Below, piece after piece: positions 34,580 through 46,318 of a DNA stretch of 64,000 nucleotides. A model generated the notes under the pieces. That model was not told the origin of the DNA. It made no database searches and worked only from the letters and a program-made list of their open reading frames with translations. The stretch is from Schizophyllum amplum (taxonomy: Eukaryota; Basidiomycota; Agaricomycetes; Agaricales; Schizophyllaceae), in NCBI GenBank assembly GCA_007026445.1, contig VDMD01000116.1, positions 1 through 64,000 on the forward strand, read 5' to 3'. The position numbers and the translations under genes are program-made. How positions within the stretch are numbered: position 1 is the first letter of the stretch; each line of letters begins with the position of its first letter.

Positions 34580-34956
34580 GTCTTTGACACACACCGAGTT
34601 GAGGTACGACGCTAAACGTGATCTCAGAGGAATTCTCAGGCTAGACTCGTCCTCGTCAGCGTCGGCGAATTTCCTGATGCGTCCCTCCTACTTCGACCTG
34701 GAAATCAAGACGAATGGGTCAGTATTCAAACACAAAGACTAAGTGTCACTCAACCAGAGAGCAAGGGAGGTACAAATGGGACAGCAATGACGGAAACTTA
34801 CAAGCACGTGTAGTCGCGTCCGACGCGTCGAACGCGTCGAGCGCGGACCTCCGGACCGACATGTTTGTTCGAGCTTCTCCGTTGTTTGTTCGTTGAACAC
34901 TCTCGATCTAAGTAATTCATACCAGTAACTCAAGGGACACAACGCGTATTACAGAG
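34580..34956. other. Intergenic, 380 bp
   Basis: This lies between the F-box gene start and the wax-synthase-like stop. Nothing was recognised. Confidence 0.4.
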
Positions 34957-36333
34957 CTAGTAAACACTTGTAGTGGCATTATCGACCCCCGGCCAGGGCA
35001 TACTAAACGAGTTTTCCAACCCGAATGCACGCCAGAGCATCAACAACGGTGAGATGGGCAAAGACGGTCCCCTCGGTTTTCCCGCGTCTGTCATCACGTC
35101 CATAAGAAGAGGCACGCTGACCACAAACCAGGCCGCCGTCCACATATATCCCAAAGCGCGGGTCGCTGCGCTCTCCTGCACACCTGCGCGGCGCCCCGCT
35201 GCGACGACGACGTCCTCGAACATGATCGCGACCGCCTGCGCGAGAAAGAAGACCGACGAACGGCCAAAGGTCTGTCCAATCATGCGGTCGCCCAAGTTGT
35301 GAATCATGCCTGAAGCAAAGAACCCGATGAAGAGCTGGGTGTAGCGGGACGCGAACGAACCCGGCGGACAGCCGAGAGCGCGAGCAGTAGTTTTCCCAAA
35401 GGATACAAGGAACTGCAGTTTTGTTAGTGACATTCAATATATTCAGCTGGATTCGGGACGCACACGGCGGAAAAGCTGGTGCCATACGCGGCTAGAAGAG
35501 GGTCAATATATAACATAGCAAATAGAACCGTGAGAGATACGCACTTCCATGTTCGGCGAACTGTATATGCATCACTCCAGCTGCCGCACATACGGGGCCA
35601 AAAGCGCGGCTCCGACCAGCCGAGGCCCACGAAGAGCATACCCGTCAGACAATACACCACTTGAAAGTTCGCCCAGACGTTGATCGCCCAACATCCTGCG
35701 CTGATGCTCTGGAAAATCATGCCCTGCGACCGGATCGATTGTGCCTCTGCCGCTCGAGACGACGTGAGGGGGTTGTGGGTGATGTAGATGTCGATGATAT
35801 CGGTAAGGAAGAGGAAGAGCGCAGCATCGCGAAGAGCTCCAGCCATGAACTCGCCGCGCGTTTTGCCCTTTGGTGTTGGCGGAAGATGAGAGATCTGTAG
35901 GGACCTGTCAGTATTGGATGTCACGCGCTGAAGTACCAAAGCCCACCTGGTTGCTCCAGCCGATGCCGCGGACCGCGCTCGCGAGACAGGTCGCCCACCA
36001 GACGCGCCTCCAGAACGGCATGTCCTTCGCTGGTTGCGTATCGTACACGTGGCGAGTGCCGTCCGTCAACGCGTCGGTGAAGAAGTAGAAGTGGAGACAA
36101 TGCATGAGAGGGAGCGAATAGAGGAAGCAAGGGACAGCGTAGTCCTGCATGGGATCGCCGAGGCTGATCGTGTACGTGCCCGTCACCCACCAGGCCATCG
36201 CGGTTTGCACGGCAAGAATGACGGCGCGCACGGCTGCAGGCGGACGCGTCGCAATGACGAAGGGGAGAGGGACGAGCACCCCGAGACAGGGTAGGACAAA
36301 CGCAACAGGGTCATTCACTCGGCCGTCCGACAT
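34957..36333 (-). CDS. Wax synthase-like membrane acyltransferase
   Basis: This is a multi-pass membrane protein of the wax-synthase/MBOAT-like group, which transfers acyl groups to alcohols or terpenoid hydroxyls. The start is MSDGRVNDPVAFVLPCLG, with several hydrophobic spans (VIATRPPAAVRAVILAVQ). Later blocks are DAALFLFLTDIIDIYITHNP and AINVWANFQVVYCLTGMLF. A very short exon (about 35480-35510) gives TWNRVWHQLFRR, which carries the conserved His of the family. Then FLVSFGKTTARALGCPPGSF and the C-terminal FIGFFASGMIHNLGDRM follow. At least five introns. Such genes often sit in terpenoid clusters of mushrooms, but no terpene synthase is seen nearby, so the substrate is open. Confidence 0.83.
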
Positions 36334-37720
36334 GATGAGTGGAGGCTAGTGAGAAGGGAAGCCTGTGGAAAGACGATCTCTGGGCCAGTCCCCGTATTTC
36401 AAGGCCCCGATCTGAGCCCGCAGATGAGCTCGCGGACGGGCGTATGCGAGTTGTATTATGCGAGCGAAGATGGCTCTGGTAGGTAAGCTGTCATGCGGCC
36501 GACGATTCGGACGCCATCCGATTGGTATTGTGCGTTCGACAGTCCATGTGTGAGTAGAGTTCCTGGGAATGTCTGACAGAACGGTGGGCGTCCGTCTTGT
36601 GAATTTATGAAATATCAACCTTCTTTGCGATTCGTAATAGAAAAGGCCGCCGGTCCGTGTTCATTATTGGAAGGCAGATCGTATAGATGGATCAGGAAAG
36701 AATAGGCTCGTGAGCCAGTTCGTCCTGTGTCTGAACTGATGCTGGGAAAAGACAAATGATTGTTGCGGGAACGAACTGGCCACGTGAGTCTAAGGGAAGG
36801 GATCCAAGGTGTGAAGTCCCTTATTTCTGGCTCAGCATGGCAGGATCACCTGGAGAATCAAGGAAGTAAGATTTGATAGGTCAGAACATCGCCAGAATCT
36901 ATTCAGAGAAGGAGAAGCGGGCGGATAGCGGGCGGAGGTGAACGTCGAAGGCAAGAGTGGTCGGCCGGATTTATCTCGTCTACGGCAATCACCGAACAGA
37001 GCCTGTGGCAGTGTTTGCGCACGTGTCTCTTTGGGTTCAATTTCCGAGTTGAAATGTTGCGTCCTTGCGTTAACCTTCACCGCCTTCTTCCACCGACATC
37101 GCAGCGTCTCTTCGAAGCCTTCTCTACGACAAGCACTCTTATAGCTTTACTCAGCCACGCTATGAAGTATTCCTCGCGGAGCAAGCTCGTATGCACAACA
37201 ACGATTCAACGAACAATTTCCCCTGAATCAGCCTTGTTTCTCCATGGCATTGACCGAATCACCGTCTGTCGTAAGGATGCTCCGCCCAGGCTCCAAGGAC
37301 TGCGTCCGCTAATTGGCACCGATGTGCCCCCCGTTACGGCGCGTCGCCTACCTATCTAAGTCCGACGGCACGCCAACTTGAATCTCGTCGGGATGCAAAC
37401 TTGCAGCAAACTTGTGCGATACGCTTGCCACTCAGATTTCTGCTGGCCTGTCAAACTAGGCTTTTTGCTTATTTAAATGCCTACAAGCCGCGCCAGGCCG
37501 GCGGTAACTTGGCGGCAACGGTGCAGTGAGCGCATCTTAATTGCATCCCCGATTCCTTCTCACGCTGTCGATTCCAAATACGCTGGCCAGGTCCCCGCAG
37601 GGTCCCCGCTTCCCACTTGTCCACACACAAAGGCCTTACAATTGAAACGATACGCCTTATATGCACAGGCAGTCGGCACTGACCTAGCCTCTTCCCTTCT
37701 CATCAACCCCAACTCCGGTC
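36334..37720. other. Intergenic, 1.4 kb
   Basis: This is a divergent region between the wax-synthase-like and DUF6534 genes. A TATTTAAAT stretch near 37470 could serve the plus-strand gene. Open frames such as 37015-37359 lack motifs and I do not call them. Confidence 0.4.
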
Positions 37721-39407
37721 ATGGCCGACGCAGCGCAGTCGCTAGTGCCGCCCGCAGAGGTCGTCGCGCAGATGTTCGAGGGATAGTACGTCTGCAGCCT
37801 GGATGGCGGTCCTCTGCGATGCTAACTTTTTGTCCTCCAGTAATGGTCCATTTGTACGTCGACTCGGTAGCCGATCGCCGTGTACTGGGCCTTGACCGCG
37901 CTTCCTCTTCAGCTGGTTGCCGTTCAATTCGCATATCTTCTGTACGGCTTCTACCTGGCGCAGCTCAGTGCGTCACTCGCACGCGATGCGTCCCCCTCAT
38001 GCTCACGCTGCTACAGACACTTACTTCAACGACCATTTCGCGACCGATACGTGGTACAAGTGGCTAGGTGCGGCAGGCATCGACATGACAATGCTATGTA
38101 CTGAACTGTTGCGCAGTCGTTGCCGTCACCTGCACCTGCGCTCTGCATGTCGGTTTCGGGACGGGCGCATCTTACGGCGTTCTCGTCGAGGGCTGGGGAG
38201 TTATGACCGTCTGGCAGCAGACGCCTTGGGAGGCATCCATGCTGCCTTTCACAACCGGATTGAGTGCGCCTGCTTCCCTCCGTTACTATGCACGATCATT
38301 TCTGACCTGCCTAACAGCAGCTTTCCTCGTACAGATATTTTTTGCTGGGTATGCTTCTACGCTTACCGCCGGTTCATGCTCTCAATATCTCCCCGCATCG
38401 CAGTCGCATCGTCCTTATCCAACGCGATGTCGTTGGCAAGTCCCTTGCCGTCACGGTTGTTCTCGTAAGCCTTGCCCTTATCCCGATATCATGTTTTTCA
38501 CGGTTTTATCTTCAGGTCGCTATGCTCGCGCTCGCAGGTGCACTCGGGCAGATGATCGAGGTGACCCATGTCACGCATATTTTATCTCTGTGCCGAATGC
38601 TCACGAACACATCAACAGTTCCTTACCGCAGGCGCTAACGCCCTGGCGATCACGAACCTTCAGCTCATAACGCGGGTGTGTCTTCCTCGTTGCTGCATGC
38701 ATCATCGTGACCGATGGCCTTTTGCAGATTTGGACCATTGCGAGTGTCACCTGCGACGTACTGATCGCCGTCGTAATGACCTTTATCGTAAGTATTCCTA
38801 CGCTCTGCTCTCTCCACGCTACAGTATGCTGAGTTTCACGATAGCTCGCGCGCACGCACAAGCGCACGGTATTCCGCTCGACGAAGAACATGATAAGGAA
38901 GCTCATCTTTCAATCCATCGAGACCGGCACCATCACGGCTATTTTCATGGTCCTGCTGCTCGTTTGCTACGAGACCATGCAAGCCGTGAACACTACCTAC
39001 CTCATATGGTGGGCGCTGTGCCTCTTCTTTTATGTCCGCCTTGACTGACGGGATCATAGGGAGTATGCGCTTCCGCCTCTGTACGTTGATTGTTTTACGC
39101 TTGAGCCTTCACTCATTTCCACCGCCCTCAGCTACGGAAATGTCATGCTCTTTGTTCTTAACGCACGCGCGACCTTCCGGCGAGACAACGTCAAATTTGA
39201 CACGAGTCTTACGCCTACAATCGGTGGCTCCGGGCGCTCACCACACGCTGTCAAAGTGGACACGGACATCGTCTCGCGCTACGATGTTGACCTGGAAAAC
39301 CGGCTTCCTGATCGTGAATTCGTATGTGATTTGACTCTATGCTACAGCACAATCTGACATTTCCTCCGTAAAGGATCGCAAAAATATCGCGATGCAGGCC
39401 ATGTGAA
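37721..39407 (+). CDS. Seven-span membrane protein, DUF6534-like
   Basis: This fungal integral membrane protein is cut into many tiny exons. The first seven are 37721-37785, 37841-37853, 37913-37967, 38017-38067, 38117-38263, 38318-38348 and 38404-38464; phases agree throughout. The peptide runs MADAAQSLVPPAEVVAQMFE, GYNGPFLVAVQFAYLLYGF, YFNDHFATDTWYKWLVVAVT and TAFLVQIFFAGRIVLIQRD, as usual for the family. Later spans include IETGTITAIFMVLLLVCYET and SYGNVMLFVLNARATFR. The last exon, after a GTATGT donor at about 39321, reads DRKNIAMQAM and stops at 39407; without that splice the frame would stop at 39357. One exon is only 13 nt. Function unknown. Confidence 0.78.
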
Positions 39408-39503
39408 GTGCCCATACCGAGGAAGTTCAACACCCTCCCAGCACGTCCGCTGTGTCTGTTCTGGTACATTATTCGACTTGTAATTCGACCTTCGCACGCT
39501 CTC

Positions 39504-40466
39504 TCAGTCCGGAATGACACGGCGCCCCGTCAGCGGTACATACTAGTGCTCTGGTGTCAGACATCGCGTATAGAGATATCAGAGATAGACGTACAGAGAC
39601 GGCCATAACCTGGCTCTCCGTCACGTTCCCGTCCTTGTCTTTATCGATGTGCATGATGTATTGGGAGTGTGTCCCCACAGGAATGAACATCCGTCCGGGC
39701 GATGCAAGCTGGTCAACAAGTGGCCGTGGAAGCTCGGGCGCTGCGGCTCCGACATGAATTGCGTCGTATGGGCCACCCTGCGCATAACCTTCGAATGCTG
39801 AGCAACAGCGTCCAGCCCGTGAGGTTACAAATCTCACCCTGCCGCCCATCGCCCGCGATCAACTCAATGGCTTTGCTGGCAAGGGCGTCGCCGAGGCCGT
39901 CTTTCCGTAAATTCTCCTCCGAGAACGCGACAAGCTCGGGGACATGTTCGATCCCGACTACCTTACCCGGACGTGCTGGGTCTTCGCTAGCAATGTGATG
40001 GAGCACGGCGGTGAGGTAGCCAGAACCGCTGCCAACGTCGAGAACGCGTGCCCCGGGGTAGATATAAGGCAGAAGATGTTCCGACGCATAGGCGTGCTAT
40101 TCAGAAAAATACAGGCCGTGAGTATAGAGTGTAGAGGAAGAGATGCAACTGACCATGTGCGGCGCACTGATCGTGGCTTCATGCCCAATAGCTCTGCGAA
40201 GTCGGTGTAAGTGCACCAGATACCTTCGAGAATAACGGCGAGGCAGCGCACTGGGGCGTGTCCTGATATGCGGTATCCTTTCTAAGGACGTAATTTGCGC
40301 GGTCCACCTTCTTCATCGCCTGCAGATGCAAGGTGTCACCTCAGATCCAAAGGATCACCACGTCGAACATACGGACATTGACGACACGTTCAGCCTTGAT
40401 TATCTTGCTCTGAGCCATGTTTGAGATGAGCTCGACATTCGTTTTGCCGTGACATCGCCAGGCCAT
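39504..40466 (-). CDS. Protein-L-isoaspartate O-methyltransferase
   Basis: PCMT repairs isoaspartyl residues in aged proteins using SAM. The protein starts MAWRCHGKTNVELISNMAQS, matching the family opening, then reads VDRANYVLRKDTAYQDTPQ, the SAM motif RVLDVGSGSGYLTAVLHHIA and VVGIEHVPELVAFSEENL. After an intron it continues GPYDAIHVGAAAPELP, LVDQLASPGRMFIPVG and ends SYVPLTGRRVIPD. The last intron (GTACGT near 39593, acceptor ...gcactag near 39540) is needed to reach the family-like end. About four introns. The stop lies 96 bp from the DUF6534 stop on the other strand. Length and motifs are normal. Confidence 0.92.
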
Positions 40467-41455
40467 TGTGAGGAGTGGTAGAAGAGGATGATGGTAGAGA
40501 TCAAGTCACAATTGGAGGCCTACAAGGGTGGCGTGTATAGTTACAGAAGAGTGACGCATTGCGCGGTCATGAGAGCACGGCATTCCCCGAGTAACCGGTT
40601 GACCCCCCATGGAGGGAATCGCGTCTTTGCCGCGTCTCCATATCCTGATGAGCGCTGAATTCCCGCTACCATTTATGGTAGTGGGTTTTGGGGTGGAAGC
40701 AAAAACGACCCTTCGCCCCATCAGACGATTCACATCACGTGTTATTCACCTGACTGTTCGCCACGTCAGAGTTTCGACTCTCCACTGCCGTATTTTCTAA
40801 TCCCCACCTTGCGTGCCTGCTTCTTGCCAACAAGCTCTTCATTGAGTACTGGACCTCCAGCGGCGACACTACAAGCAATTTCATGCATGTTGAAGACTCC
40901 CTTTTCAACAAGCAAAGCTGCAAATGTCAAGTCATCTCTTCACCTGCGCGTCCCACTGGAAAATGCAGAAGACAAAAAAAGTCGTCTTTTCAAGGCAAAC
41001 GGCTGAATACTATGTTGTGTCTCAACAGGGCAGACAGAGAGGAGCTCAGGATGGTAGCGGGCCTTGCCGGTAGCGACCGGCCTTGCTGAGTTATGTTGGA
41101 CAAGTTATGGATGAAGAAGGTGAAGAAGGTCTTGTTCCCCGAGCTTTGGGGAAACCTAACATGCAGAGCGCTTTCGCCCGCGGCGGCAATGACATTTGTT
41201 GACGGACCTGAAGATAGGCTTGCCATCGAGTAGGCCGGAAGTCAGCAAGTTGCTGGCTGAGAAGATGGTGTAGAGGACATTGGATAACGGACAAGGGCAC
41301 TGGCCAGAATTGGTGACGCACGGAGGATGAGCGTGAGATAAAAAAGCAACAGTGATATCACGTGAAACATCGGTGATTGCCGCCATGATTGCTGGCACGT
41401 GCTCAGGTTCAATTTCACGGCTTGTCCTCGACTGTGACTCGGCTTGTCTACAAAG
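40467..41455. other. Divergent intergenic region (PCMT / PRO2)
   Basis: This 1-kb stretch holds both promoters. It has short open frames on either strand without motifs. No repeat or RNA was recognised. Confidence 0.4.
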
Positions 41456-42971
41456 ATGTCCTCCTCCGCAGAGACTATAGCTGTGGCAGCCAAGGCGGCC
41501 TTTGCGGCCTCCCAGATGCTTCCCTCCAGCGAGCGCATCCTCGCTTTGGATGTCATCAAGGCTGAGCTGGAGGCTAACAAGGACGCTATCCTGGCGGCTA
41601 ACGCAGAGGACTTGAAGGTAAGCGCACTCTTCCATCCTCTGTATCATTACATCTCAAAATAACTCCAAAGGCAGCCCAAATTGAGGTGGACGCAGGCCGC
41701 ATGTCTGACGCGCTACTGAAGCGCCTCGACCTCGGAAAGGGCGATAAATGGGACTCTATGCTGCAGGGTGTGTCGGACGTGGCTGCACTTTCAGATCCGA
41801 CTGGGAACGTTTCTTATGCCCGTGAACTCGACGACGGGCTCAAACTCTACCGCATCTCGTGTCCTATCGGCGTACTGCTCGTCATCTTTGAAGCCCGCCC
41901 GGAAGTGGTGGTCAACATCGCTGCCTTGGCCATAAAATCAGGTTCGTCCTTTCGTTCATTCCGGTGCACCGAAAGCATCTTACAATGGATTCGCTAAAGG
42001 AAATGCCGCAATTCTTAAGGGCGGAAAGGAGTCGACACGCACGGCCGAGCTGCTCTCGCAGGCGATATCGTCCGGCCTCGCTAAAACACAACTGCCGGCG
42101 ACGTACATACAAACAATACAGACGCGAGCAGAGGTCTCGTCCTTGCTTGCCCTCGACGCGCATATCGACTTGGTGATCCCACGCGGCAGCAACGCGCTCG
42201 TGCGTAACATACAGAACAACACGCGTATCCCTGTTATGGGCCACGCAGACGGCATATGCGCCGCATTCCTCGACCAGTCGGCTAATCCTGCTAAAGCGGT
42301 CAAGGTCGTTCTTGACTCGAAGGTACAACCTCCATAGCAGGTTCTGTAATTTGTGCTCATCTATGACCTAGCTCAACTACCCCGCCGCCTGCAACGCGCT
42401 CGAGACCCTCATAATCCACGAAGCGCTGCTCACCACCCTTTGGCCTGAAGTTGCACGCGCCCTCCTCGCCGCCGACGTCCACCTCCAATGCGACCCCGCC
42501 ACTCTGCACGCGCTCCAGTCCCTCACGCCATCCCCCACCAACCTCAGTACCCACGTCACCCCCGCCACCCCCGCCTCCTACACCACCGAGCACCTTTCGC
42601 TTACCCTCTCTGTCCTCGCCACCCCCTCCCTCGCCGCCGCCATCGCGCACATCAACGCGCATTCTTCGCACCACACGGACACAATCGTCACCGAGGACCA
42701 GGCAGCGGCGTCCGCGTTCTGCCGCGGCGTGGACAGCGCGGGCGTGTTCGTGAACGCGAGCACGCGCTTCGCGGACGGGTTCCGGTATGGGTTTGGCACG
42801 GAGGTGGGGATCAGTACGGGGAAGATGCATGCGAGGGGTCCGGTTGGGCTGGAGGGACTCGTCACATATAAGTATGTGCTGAAAGGGGATGGGGATGTCG
42901 CGGGAGACTATGGGCCTGGGAAGAAGGCTTTCACGCACAAAAAGATCGACGGCGCGACCGCCCCTTACTAA
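41456..42971 (+). CDS. PRO2: Gamma-glutamyl phosphate reductase (proline biosynthesis)
   Basis: PRO2/ProA reduces gamma-glutamyl phosphate to glutamate-5-semialdehyde with NADPH, the second step of proline synthesis. The start MSSSAETIAVAAKAAFAASQ leads to ILAANAEDLKAAQIEVDAGR. Then come LYRISCPIGVLLVIFEARPE, NAAILKGGKESTRTAEL, HIDLVIPRGSNALVRNIQ, VMGHADGICAAFLDQSANP and the catalytic cysteine region LNYPAACNALETLIIHEALL. The C-terminus has the family block RFADGFRYGFGTEVGISTG and GPVGLEGLVTYKYVLKGDG. Three introns. The last exon is strongly pyrimidine-rich on the coding strand at 42450-42620. This leaves a long stop-free frame on the opposite strand that is not a gene. Confidence 0.95.
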
Positions 42972-43889
42972 TGCAGGGCGCTTTCTGTAAGACAAAGCAA
43001 ATGTATGTAATGTAGCTCAGTTTTGCGGTGGTTTTTCCAAAAGAGGTCTATGTAGGTGAAAAGACAGACATGTTGTCATGTATTTGCTCAGGTTGGTCCC
43101 GCGACATCACATCAGCCACGCGCCTCGTTATGTTCCTTCCCGGCTTGCTTCCTGCCACCACAAAGCCATACTCTGCGGAACGGTCTGAGTCTACATTTGC
43201 TCAGAGTCTATTCCTGAATTCGAGTATCGCACTGCAGGCTATGCAAGTACCTCTGCGAACGCGAAATCTCTTCGAGTCCGGCCTGCGAATCATGGCCACT
43301 GCCCGTCCTTGTCGGATGCCTGGTCCCGGGAGTGTCTCGCGCTTGCTTGACATACGAGTCGCATTGGCCATGACCGGTGATCTCTTACGGCGTCTGCTGT
43401 GTGCGAATTCGATGCCCGACTCGTGGTCAGCCTCTCGTTCGGATCTCTTGTTAGTGTGACAGGGGCCCTAGTAGTGAGCCCTATACAATGACCATCATGA
43501 GTGCTAAGGTATTGACTATTGAACCTTCACGAGTCTACACCGAGTCAAGCACAAGTCAAGCAGGCGTCTTTCGATGAAGAGTTGTTTGCTCTGTCGTGGG
43601 GTTCAGCAACTCGCAAAACGCATGACCGAATCAGAGCTCAGCGACCGAGACATGTGTACGGTCGCCCATATACTTGACGCGTATGTTGACGGGCACGACA
43701 TGTTTACGCTCTGCAGACCTTCGACAAGACAATACCAAAATAGACTTCATCCGCCACAGGACCCGAGCGTGGAGGTTAGGCGGCGACCGCTGGCGCCTGC
43801 TGACGTTTGGCAGTTCCGTATAGCGCGTATAAGAACGGTGCGGGTCGTGAACAATCTCCTGCCCCACCCACGAACAGGAGATACGCGCG
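42972..43889. other. Intergenic, 0.9 kb
   Basis: This is the promoter region of the JEN1-like gene, with TATAAG at 43828-43833. A plus-strand frame of 143 codons (43028-43459) shows no motif and I do not call it. Confidence 0.4.
43828..43833 (+). promoter_or_regulatory. TATA-like element
   Basis: TATAAG lies 62 bp upstream of the JEN1-like ATG. Carboxylate transporters of this type are usually induced by carbon source (family knowledge), which fits a TATA promoter. Confidence 0.45.
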
Positions 43890-45991
43890 ATGGCACCTTA
43901 CTTCCTGCGCAACATTATCCCCAGGCGCGACCAGCGAGAGGAGCAGCGGCCGCTTTTGCAGGTGCTGAGGAGCCTGACGTGGGTACAATGGGCCCTCTTC
44001 TTCTCTGGGTAAGTCATGAATTATATGATTCAGATGAAAGGCTGACGCGACCATAGCTGGCTGGCATGGACTTGCGACGCGATAGGTACCGCACCATTCC
44101 AGCTGAGCGCGACTATCGAAAGACTCACGGCCGCCCCAGATTTCTTTTCCGTGTCGCTCTCCGTCAAGCGCCTGGCCGCCGAGTTCGACCGGCCCATACC
44201 TGACATAGTGAGCGCTTAGCCTCGATTGCCAGCAGTCCAACGTCCAACTCCTCCACAGACGCAGTCGATCACGCTCACGCTCCTCTTCCGTTCTGTCGGC
44301 GCTATCATCTTCGGTTCGTCGACGAGCTATGTACAACAGACCCCGAACCCACTTACCATCCCCCCAGGCATCATCTCCGACCGCTTCGGCCGCAAATGGC
44401 CCCTCGTCATCAATCTGCTCATCATTGCCGTCCTTGAGTTGGGCGCCGGCTTCATGCAGACCTTCACCGAGTTCATCGCTCTGCGCTCGCTTTTCGGCAT
44501 CGGCATGGGCGGTGTCTGGGGCCTCGCAGCGTCCACCGCGCTCGAGAACCTTCCCGTCGAGGTGCGCGGGCTCGCCTCGGGCATCCTCCAGCAGGGCTAC
44601 GCCGTGGGCTACCTCCTCGCGGCGGTCGTGAACCTCAAACTCGTGCCCGCGACCAGCGAGACGTGGCGCACGCTGTTCTGGACAGCGGCGGGCATCTCGT
44701 TCTTTGCGGCGGCCGTGCGACTGGTGCTCCCCGAGAGCGAGGCCTTCGTGAGGGCGAAGCAGGCGAAGGCGGCGCTGGGCGATACGGGAGAGAGCAAGAC
44801 GAAGGTCTTCTTCCGTGAGACGGGGCAGATGCTCAAGAAGCACTGGTTGCTCTGCATATATGCAGTTTTGCTGATGAGTGGTGTGTCTGCTTCAATGCGT
44901 GGGTTTTTGCATCGGCACTGACCGAACGTAATAATCAGGTTTCAACTTCCTCTCACACGGCAGTCAGGACCTGTATCCGACCTATCTGCAAGTTGGCAAA
45001 GGCTTCACGGAGCACCAGGCCACCGTCGCCACCATCATCGGCAATTGTGTGCGTAGCCTCACGCCTCCCCCACACTACTTCCTCCCACTCACATCCTCCC
45101 TTCCTCACACGCTGACATACCATCCACACAGGGCGCCATCGCAGGCGGCGCCATTGCCGGCTTCGTCTCGCAGTACATCGGCCGTCGTCTCACTATCGTC
45201 ATCTTCGTCTGCCTTCTCGCGTGCTTCATTCCGCTGTGGATCCTGCCCAGCGGCTTCAGCGCGCTCGCCGCGGGCGCGTTCTGTATGCAATTTGGAGTGC
45301 AGGGGGCGTGGGGTGTGGTGAGTGCTGTCATTCGCTTGGCGACGGCGTGTAGAGAAATATCGCTGGTGGAAAAATATCGCTGGTAGACAAATATCGCTGA
45401 CCAGCACGCGTAGATCCCGATCCAGCTCGCCGAGATGTCGCCTCCGGCATTTCGCGCCACATTCCCTGGTGTCGCGTACCAGCTCGGCAACGTACGTCTC
45501 ACTCTAACTCGCGCATCATCCCAACATCACTTCAACTCACTCACCACCCCAACCTCACTTACCACTCCAACTCACTCACCCACCCACAGATGGTCTCCTC
45601 CGCCTCCGCCCAAATTGAAGCCACCGGCGGCGAGAACGCGCGCACCACCATCATCGAGAACGGCGAGCGCGTCGAGGTGCCCGATTACGCGAGGGTGCAG
45701 GGGATCCTGATCGGCGTCGTCGCGGCGTTCGTGCTCTTCATCACGATCATTGGGCCGGAGAACCATGGGTCGCATTTTGAGAAGGCGGCGCCGGCGTGGG
45801 AGGCGGGGATGGGTGGTAAGAGTGGGATGGGTGGGGAGAGTGGAGTGGGGTCAGAGGAAGGTGGGCGTACGGACGGGATCGTGCGCGAGGGGAAAGGTGG
45901 AGAGGTCACGCGCAAGAGAGAGGTGCCGGGGAGGAATGGGTCAAGGCCGGGGAGTATACGGTATGACGAGAAGTTTGGGGAGAAGGTGTGA
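43890..45991 (+). CDS. JEN1-like monocarboxylate/proton symporter (MFS)
   Basis: This MFS transporter resembles yeast Jen1, which imports lactate and pyruvate at the plasma membrane. The start is MAPYFLRNIIPRRDQREEQR. Spans include WLAWTCDAIDFFSVSLSVKR, the A-like loop GIISDRFGRKWPLVINLL and FGIGMGGVWGLAASTALENL. The Jen1 signature NXX(S/T)HX(S/Q)D is seen as FNFLSHGSQDLYPTYLQ. Later blocks are GAIAGGAIAGFVSQYIGRRL and IPIQLAEMSPPAFRATFPG. The C-terminal tail is hydrophilic and Gly/Glu-rich (GMGGKSGMGGESGVGSEEGG). Seven or eight introns; one carries a 17-bp tandem repeat (45355-45399). Confidence 0.9.
45355..45399 (+). repeat. 17-bp tandem repeat in an intron
   Basis: Three copies of aaatatcgctg start at 45355, 45372 and 45389, exactly 17 bp apart. 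They lie inside an intron of the JEN1-like gene. Confidence 0.85.
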
Positions 45992-46318
45992 AGGGGACTG
46001 GAGCAAGTGTAGGACAATGAGGGCCCTCAACCTACTTAAAGGGCGCAGACGTATGTATATATATTGTATGAATAAGACTGGGTACATATACGAGAAGGCG
46101 GCTGCCGTGTAAGTTTGTATTATGTCGTGCAGTCAGGGGCTGTTTGCCGTGTGGCCCGAGGTTGTGTCCAGAGAGACGACGTACATATAGCAAATCTATA
46201 ATCAGTCTATGATACAGTTCATCTCGGTCTATAACAATCTACGCGACGGCCCACGGGCACGGGCAGTGGGCATGGGCTGGTGTCTAGTACTGAATCTACT
46301 TATGTCTCAAGTCTATGA
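45992..46318. other. Convergent 3' spacer of two MFS genes
   Basis: About 330 bp lie between the two stop codons. Part is AT-rich (gtatgtatatatattg near 46050). It probably holds both polyadenylation regions. Confidence 0.45.

Noticed and set aside
42357..42995. Minus-strand frame of 212 codons over the end of PRO2
   Set aside because: It is antisense to well-conserved PRO2 sequence and results from pyrimidine-rich codon use. It is Gly/Arg/Glu-rich without motifs.
43028..43459. 143-codon plus-strand frame between PRO2 and the JEN1-like gene
   Set aside because: No motif, no signal peptide and codon use unlike the neighbouring genes.
43776..44843. Minus-strand frame of 355 codons over the JEN1-like gene
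   Set aside because: It is antisense to transporter exons and introns with clear family motifs. The composition is typical of a shadow frame.
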